Assembly: GCF_004139715.1 (NCBI RefSeq) | Contig: NZ_CP035544.1 | Coordinates: forward strand, 2,855,501-2,919,500 | Length of the DNA stretch: 64,000 nucleotides | DNA from: Muriicola soli | GTDB lineage: Bacteria; Bacteroidota; Bacteroidia; Flavobacteriales; Flavobacteriaceae | Direction of reading: 5' to 3' | Shown: positions 59,021 to 64,000 of the stretch, in pieces | Layout of the letters: every line of letters starts with the position of its first letter | Numbering within the stretch: the first letter of the stretch is position 1 | Translations under genes and position numbers: made by a program | The notes under the pieces: generated by a model | The model's input: only the letters and a program-made list of their open reading frames with translations | Told to the model about the DNA's origin: nothing | Databases searched by the model: none

Positions 59021-60054
59021 GCAATAGAAAAGACATCTTGGTATTTGCCAAGAGGTATAATGTTAAAAATCCGGAACAAATTGGGGGAGCGATTAGGTTG
59101 TCCGAGGAACTAATTGACGATTTGCAAACCCTGAAAGAATCATTTACTGTTATAGATATTAACCCTGCCAATGGCGGTGGATTCTTTTTGACGTATATCA
59201 AGGTAATTTGGAAAACCATAATCCAAACAAAAAAACACAATAGTGTACTATTTATTGGGAGTGACAGGGTTGTGGTTCATTTGGCCCCGGTGGTATTGTT
59301 GATCGGGAAGTTGTGTAATAGAAAAGTCACCTTGAAAAAGGTAGGAGGAGGTTTTGACCGATTTTACAATGAAAGTGGTTACCTGGTTAAATTAAGAATC
59401 AGATGGTTGATGAAAAATGTAGTGGCCACCCTATTTGAAACCAAACAATTGGTTAATTACTTTAAGTCTTTTGGCAGGACCGTTTGGTTCCCTAATGTCA
59501 GAAATTTCCCGGAGAGAAAAATTATTCCCGGAGCTTACCAGAAACGGTTTGCTTTTATTAGTCAGGTAAAGAACACAAAAGGAGTAATTGAAATTCTGGA
59601 GGCATGCCAAATTTTGGGGAGTGATTATCGGATTCATATCTACGGGCCTATCGTGGACCTAGTTATCCCCGATCATTTAAAATCAATTTTTGATGAGATA
59701 TACAAGGGTGCTCTGAAACCTGATGAGGTACTCAAAACCATCGAAAATTACGATGTCATCATGCTTCCCACTTACTATCCCGGTGAGGGATATCCTGGAA
59801 TACTAATCGAATCCTACTCCATGGGTAAGCCTGTAATTAGCACCATCTGGAATTCGATCCCGGAGATTATTGATCATGAAAAAACGGGCTTGCTAATTGC
59901 TCCAAAAGATAAAACAGCCCTTGTTGAAGCTATTGAATGGTACAATGTCAAAAATTATCCAATACTGAGTGAGAACGCTTTGAACTATTCCAAACAATTC
60001 AACAGTCTTTATCAAACCAGTGACAAATTAAATCTGATTAAAGGTAATGCGTGA
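59017..60054 (+). CDS. Family 4-type glycosyltransferase
   Basis: The 345-residue GT-B protein has a donor domain with FAFISQVKNTKGVIEILEAC, the motif PTYYPGEGYPGILIESYSMG (EX7E-type) and VISTIWNSIPEIIDHEKTGL. It starts ATG 59017, overlapping the previous stop by 4 bases. Its role is inferred as adding one sugar to the repeat unit. Confidence 0.9.
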   Translation: MSNRKDILVFAKRYNVKNPEQIGGAIRLSEELIDDLQTLKESFTVIDINPANGGGFFLTYIKVIWKTIIQTKKHNSVLFIGSDRVVVHLAPVVLLIGKLCNRKVTLKKVGGGFDRFYNESGYLVKLRIRWLMKNVVATLFETKQLVNYFKSFGRTVWFPNVRNFPERKIIPGAYQKRFAFISQVKNTKGVIEILEACQILGSDYRIHIYGPIVDLVIPDHLKSIFDEIYKGALKPDEVLKTIENYDVIMLPTYYPGEGYPGILIESYSMGKPVISTIWNSIPEIIDHEKTGLLIAPKDKTALVEAIEWYNVKNYPILSENALNYSKQFNSLYQTSDKLNLIKGNA

Positions 60055-60976
60055 TATCTATATCGTAGGGGTAGGGCGATCAGGAACAAGTTTACTGCAA
60101 TCTATGTTGCATGCGCATTCTGAATTAACCTCCTCCCCTGAATCGCATTTTTTTAGAAGTTATATTGCCTCTGAAAAGCGCCAGAAAAAGATGGAACTGA
60201 GAGGACCTGAAAATTTCAAAGAGGTGCTCAGAAAAGATCGATTTTTTAACCGTTTAGAGGTTGACCCTGACCAACTAAAAACATTATCCGGTTCCTCCTT
60301 CACCATACTTGATGTGAATAAGGAAATAACAGATTTGTTGAAAGAGAAATACGGGAAAGAGGTATTGGTAGACAAAGACCCAAGGAACCTCGAAAACATT
60401 TCGAAGATTCACAATTATTTTCAGGATGCGAGAATCGTCCATATTATTCGAGACCCCAGAGATGTTGTTTACTCAAAAACAAAGGCAAATTGGTCGTCTA
60501 GAAGGCCTTATTGGTTGCATGCAATGATTGGGGAGGCACAGATGAAAAAAGGATTAGCTTCAGCAAGTAAGTTGGACTCAACGACCTATCATCAACTTAA
60601 ATATGAGGACTTGCTTGAATTTCCTGAAGAAGTTCTACAAAAACTGTGTTTATTTTTAGACCTGACGTACGAGCAAGGTATGCTGAACTTCAATGAAAAG
60701 GCAAAAGAACTCGTCACCAAAGATGAAATGCAATGGAAAAAGGAAACGCTGCAACCTTTAAAAAAAGGGAACAGGTTTAAGTGGAAAGAATTTTACAGCC
60801 CCTTCCAATTGGCAGTTATTGAGAAGATATCTCAAGACAGTATGACAGCGTTTGGATATAAGAATTTAGCAGACAGGAGCAAGCTCAATATTTGGCTTAG
60901 GATGAATATTTCTCTGGCCAACTATGCCTCAATATTATTCTCTCCAGCGTACTTAGTTTTAAAAAAATGGATTTAA
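60047..60976 (+). CDS. PAPS-dependent sulfotransferase
   Basis: The 309-residue protein has the 5'-phosphosulfate loop IYIVGVGRSGTSLLQSMLHA at the N-terminus and the 3'-phosphate motif IVHIIRDPRDVVYSK near residue 140, diagnostic of the sulfotransferase family. It transfers sulfate from PAPS to an acceptor, most likely a polysaccharide hydroxyl given its place. The PAPS synthesis genes (cysDNC) are not in the window. Overlaps the genes on both sides (by 8 and 10 bases). Confidence 0.9.
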   Translation: MRDIYIVGVGRSGTSLLQSMLHAHSELTSSPESHFFRSYIASEKRQKKMELRGPENFKEVLRKDRFFNRLEVDPDQLKTLSGSSFTILDVNKEITDLLKEKYGKEVLVDKDPRNLENISKIHNYFQDARIVHIIRDPRDVVYSKTKANWSSRRPYWLHAMIGEAQMKKGLASASKLDSTTYHQLKYEDLLEFPEEVLQKLCLFLDLTYEQGMLNFNEKAKELVTKDEMQWKKETLQPLKKGNRFKWKEFYSPFQLAVIEKISQDSMTAFGYKNLADRSKLNIWLRMNISLANYASILFSPAYLVLKKWI

Positions 60977-62079
60977 ATCTCATTTCGCAAACTGGATTTT
61001 CCATTCCCCCTAAAGAACTAAGAAAGGGATCAACCCCTTTGTGGGTAACATCTAACAACGATTTAATTTATGCCAGGGGGTTGAAGATAAGATTGGAATC
61101 AGATTCCGGATCCTGTAGTTATAGTATTCCCAAAACCCCGGCAGAAAAGCTCTTGGGATGGAATGCGCTGTGCAGAAGGGTATTGCGCATGGATATTTCT
61201 GCTTTAACAGTGTTAGACGAGAATCTAATTGCAATTAAAAAAGGCGCAATTGTTTTCAAAGGTCGTAATCAACAAAATTTTCGAAGAGTATTTAAAATTT
61301 CAAGAGGCAGCCGCCCTTTGAATATTTGCCATTGGGAGGATCGATTGTATTGGGGGGAATACTTTTCCAATCCGACCCGTTGCGAGGTACATATTTATGG
61401 AAGTAAAGATGGTGAAAAGTGGGAAAAGGCCTATACATTTCCAGAAGGCAGGATCCGTCATGTTCATGGAATTTATGAGGATACTTTTCGCAATGGAATG
61501 TGGGTACTGACGGGCGATACAGATTCCGAATCGGGGATATGGTTTACAGGAGATCATTTTCAAACACTCGAATGTGTGGTTACGGGGAGTCAGAAAGCCA
61601 GAGCAGTATCTGTAATTCCTATGAAAAAGGGACTAATTGTTCCGATGGACAGTCCAAACGAAATCAATTTTATTCAGAAATATGATATGTATAAGAGGGA
61701 ATTCAGCCCTTTGGTACAGATAGCGGGAAGTGCTTTTTACCGCTACACCTCACCTTCTGTTTCACTTATTTCTACTGTCGTGGAACCAAGTGAGGTAAAT
61801 CAGGCTAGATATATCGAATTATACGCTTCCCTCGACTTGAAGCACTGGACAAAAATTGCAGAACTTAAAATGGATTTCTGGTCATCCCTTTCGATGAAAT
61901 TATTCAGATATCCGGAAATACGATTTCCGGAAGTAAGCCGAGGCGATCCTGATCAGATATATTTGTATTGTTCAGGTGTTCGCGGATACAACAGAAAAAT
62001 GGTCATTTTGGACAGGCAGGTATTGGTAAAGTTTCTAAAGTTCCGCAGTTCATTTCATAACGACCAAACTTCTGAATGA
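60967..62079 (+). CDS. Unknown protein with Asp-box beta-propeller-like sequence
   Basis: The 370-residue protein has no signal peptide or membrane helix. Repeated strands and Asp-box-like turns are seen: IYGSKDGEKWEKAYTF near 150 and LYASLDLKHWTKIAELKMD near 285, each S/A-x-D-x-x-x-x-W. TGDTDSESGIWFTGDHFQTL lies between. These turns are typical of sialidase-like propellers. It is co-transcribed with the sulfotransferase, with a 10-base overlap. The lack of a signal suggests a cytoplasmic role, for example in monitoring or processing a sugar, but this is a guess. Confidence 0.65.
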   Translation: MDLNLISQTGFSIPPKELRKGSTPLWVTSNNDLIYARGLKIRLESDSGSCSYSIPKTPAEKLLGWNALCRRVLRMDISALTVLDENLIAIKKGAIVFKGRNQQNFRRVFKISRGSRPLNICHWEDRLYWGEYFSNPTRCEVHIYGSKDGEKWEKAYTFPEGRIRHVHGIYEDTFRNGMWVLTGDTDSESGIWFTGDHFQTLECVVTGSQKARAVSVIPMKKGLIVPMDSPNEINFIQKYDMYKREFSPLVQIAGSAFYRYTSPSVSLISTVVEPSEVNQARYIELYASLDLKHWTKIAELKMDFWSSLSMKLFRYPEIRFPEVSRGDPDQIYLYCSGVRGYNRKMVILDRQVLVKFLKFRSSFHNDQTSE

Positions 62080-62091
62080 CTAAATTGCCAT

Positions 62092-62739
62092 ATGTTGACA
62101 TCCTATTCATATAACCAAACAAAACGATTCCTATTTGTAGTCGTGGTTTTTTTCAGTGCCTGCAGAGAGGGATATACACCCCCCTGGGACACTTTTAATT
62201 CTAGTGTAAATGAGTGCAACAACATGTTGAACTATACGGAAGATTTTCAGGATGAAACCTGGTTTAGAGATGAAGCACAGGTTGTAAACAACATAACTGA
62301 GGATCCTTTTGATAAGCCTACAGCAGATCTGTTAGACATTTCAGATAATCCAAAAGAATCGAGAATCTATCAATTTTTAGATTCGATCCCTGAAGGAGAA
62401 TATATATTTTCTCTCTTTTTAAAAGCCCCTCCCGGAACTGAAGGAAAATATGCAATAGGGATGGAGTTTAATGGAGATAAACGACTTTGGAACAAATCAA
62501 TTGTAAGCCTTAATGACTCAAGTTGGACAAGAGCTTCCGTAAGACTTAAAACCGAAGGAACGGGTAGATTAACGGTTTTTCCTGCATATGCTTTAATTAA
62601 GGGGTCAACGATGGATAAAGTATACGCCTGGGGTGCACAACTCGAGCAAGTAAATAGTGATAAAAGTGCTGATTTATATTGCGGAAGAAATACCTTCAAA
62701 GGCGGATCATCAAACGCCTATTTTTTTATTCAGGAATAA
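62092..62739 (+). CDS. Probable lipoprotein with jelly-roll/CBM-like domain, unknown
   Basis: The 215-residue protein has an N-terminal hydrophobic segment (FLFVVVVFFSAC) ending in a lipobox, so it is probably lipid anchored. The remainder is beta-rich and like carbohydrate-binding or concanavalin-like sandwich domains: FLDSIPEGEYIFSLFLKAPP, WTRASVRLKTEGTGRLTVFP and VYAWGAQLEQV, the last common in phage and surface CBM domains. It starts 12 bases after the propeller gene. Its place beside the sulfotransferase and lyase genes suggests binding of the polymer at the envelope. Confidence 0.6.
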   Translation: MLTSYSYNQTKRFLFVVVVFFSACREGYTPPWDTFNSSVNECNNMLNYTEDFQDETWFRDEAQVVNNITEDPFDKPTADLLDISDNPKESRIYQFLDSIPEGEYIFSLFLKAPPGTEGKYAIGMEFNGDKRLWNKSIVSLNDSSWTRASVRLKTEGTGRLTVFPAYALIKGSTMDKVYAWGAQLEQVNSDKSADLYCGRNTFKGGSSNAYFFIQE

Positions 62740-62770
62740 AGATCCATAGGTCTTGCAGTATTAGTAACGA

Positions 62771-64000
62771 ATGGGAAGATTGCAAAACTTGAAAAGACTA
62801 CTGATAACTGTTAGGTATCTGAAGCCTATTCAAATACGTTATCAATTCTATTACAGATTTCTCTATCCCATATTTTCTTATCTAAGAGCCGATCCTGAAT
62901 ATTCTAAAGCAGCCTCCGCTTCATTGACATGGGAAGGAGGGTTGACTAATCCCAAGACTTTGATCGGAGATAGAGAATTTGAATTTCTAAATCAACCCTA
63001 CAGCTTTGAGAACGATATAGACTGGGAGATATCAGAATTTGGCAAACTGTGGACATATAATTTGAACTACTTTGATTTTCTCCATCAGGAAAGCCTCGAT
63101 CGGGCTGTTGGCCTAGATCTGATAGAGAACTACATGTCCTGGGATAAGCACAATACAGGGAACGAACCTTATCCTACTTCACTTAGAGGCATGAATTGGA
63201 TAAAATTTCTCACCAGGCATAGAATTTCTAACCTAGAAATAGATTCCTTTTTATTCAAGGATTATATAAGATTAAGCAGTAGGCTTGAGTACCATATTAT
63301 GGGCAATCACCTCCTCGAAAATGGGTTTTCCCTCTTATTTGCTGGACTTTACTTCAAGGATCAAAGGTTTTTAAAACTCGCCAATCAAATTCTGCAGGAT
63401 CAACTTCAGGAACAATTTCTCGGTGATGGCGCTCATTTTGAACGCTCACCGATGTACCACAGTATTTTACTACACCGAATATTGGATTGCATCAATTTCT
63501 TAAAACTCAACAATATCACTGAAGGGATTTATAGAAGATTATGCAATACGGCAACTAAGATGATTTCCTGGCTAGAGGCAATGTGTTATACTGATGGATC
63601 TTTGCCAATGGTTAATGATTCTATTCATAATCTCTCTTTTAAACCTCAGGAACTGTTGTCATTTGCTCGGAGTCTGAATATAAAGTGGGATGCTGTGAAT
63701 CTCAATGAATCGGGATATCGAAAAATGATAAATCCTCCTTTTGAACTCTTTGCTGATTTTGGCAACATAGGTCCCGACTACATTCCCGGACATGCTCATT
63801 CTGACACCTTCAACTTTGAAATCTATTTTGAAGGGAAACCGCTCATTGTCGATACAGGGACTTCCACCTACGAGCTTGGGGAAAGACGACTAACTGAACG
63901 CAGTACGATCTCACATAATACGGTATTGGTTGATGAAAAGGAACAATCAGACATGTGGGACAACTTCAGAGTGGGTCGCAGAGCAAAGATCATTCATTTA
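62771..64000 (+). CDS. Heparinase II/III-family protein (3' end outside window)
   Basis: The frame is open from ATG 62771 to the right edge, giving 410 residues. N-terminal helical toroid features include NLNYFDFLH, EPYPTSLRGMNWIKFLTRH and HIMGNHLLENGFSLLFAGL. The C-terminal anti-parallel beta part begins with IPGHAHSDTFNFEIYFEGKP and RSTISHNTVLVDEKEQSDMW, the heparinase_II_III hallmark. Such enzymes are eliminases for uronate-containing polymers; members in surface-polysaccharide operons usually trim or remodel the cell's own polymer. No signal peptide is seen. Confidence 0.87.
   Translation, partial: MGRLQNLKRLLITVRYLKPIQIRYQFYYRFLYPIFSYLRADPEYSKAASASLTWEGGLTNPKTLIGDREFEFLNQPYSFENDIDWEISEFGKLWTYNLNYFDFLHQESLDRAVGLDLIENYMSWDKHNTGNEPYPTSLRGMNWIKFLTRHRISNLEIDSFLFKDYIRLSSRLEYHIMGNHLLENGFSLLFAGLYFKDQRFLKLANQILQDQLQEQFLGDGAHFERSPMYHSILLHRILDCINFLKLNNITEGIYRRLCNTATKMISWLEAMCYTDGSLPMVNDSIHNLSFKPQELLSFARSLNIKWDAVNLNESGYRKMINPPFELFADFGNIGPDYIPGHAHSDTFNFEIYFEGKPLIVDTGTSTYELGERRLTERSTISHNTVLVDEKEQSDMWDNFRVGRRAKIIHL

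Overview
This window comes from a member of the Bacteroidota, most likely a marine Flavobacteriaceae. The evidence is a type IX secretion/gliding module (SprB-like giant protein, PorP/SprF-family protein, type B C-terminal sorting domain), flavobacterial families of unknown function (DUF4175, DUF4837, a probable DUF6909), promoters of the Bacteroidota form TAnnTTTG, and almost no Shine-Dalgarno sites. No rRNA, tRNA, IS element, integrase or CRISPR array was recognised.

Layout. (1) Positions 1-15491, minus strand: a three-gene operon. It encodes a type B-sorted Ig-like surface protein, a PorP/SprF outer-membrane protein extended by a coiled coil and two SPOR-like modules, and an SprB-like adhesin of more than 3,700 residues that runs off the left edge. 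The adhesin is built of about 85-residue repeats, and blocks of these have been duplicated as units of about 1.7 and 1.8 kb. (2) 15.7-34.3 kb: core genes. These are glnS, an SPFH protein, gltX, an AlkB-type hydroxylase, DUF4175, ybeY, mnmG, a methyltransferase, an OmpH/Skp lipoprotein, DoxX, holB, pgk, a LysM lytic transglycosylase and a DUF4837 lipoprotein. Two perfect parS-type palindromes flank mnmG, and one of them forms the last codons of ybeY. (3) 34.3-42.8 kb: two paralogous 56-residue membrane proteins, a PorE-like OmpA protein carrying the same SPOR-like modules as the SprF-type protein, tatA, an M23 peptidase, a GH3-family protein and a nucleoside-phosphorylase-like protein. (4) 42.8-64.0 kb, plus strand: one long, tightly packed Wzx/Wzy-type surface polysaccharide operon that continues past the right edge.

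The polysaccharide operon makes its own sugars: dTDP-rhamnose (rfbBACD), UDP-ManNAcA (wecB and a frameshifted wecC) and a GDP-deoxyhexose set of gmd, an fcl/colC-type gene and colD. The ColD-type protein has the diagnostic histidine in place of the PLP lysine, so the likely product is GDP-L-colitose, a 3,6-dideoxyhexose. Flippase, polymerase and ligase candidates, three glycosyltransferases and an acyltransferase follow. The operon then has an unusual tail of sulfotransferase, Asp-box propeller-like protein, lipoprotein and heparinase II/III-like lyase, which suggests a sulfated, lyase-trimmed polymer.

Three genes look disrupted at the DNA level. The transglycosylase signal peptide and wecC each need one extra G to restore frame, and rfbD stops about 30 codons early. 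The first two could be sequencing errors in short G runs or real mutations.
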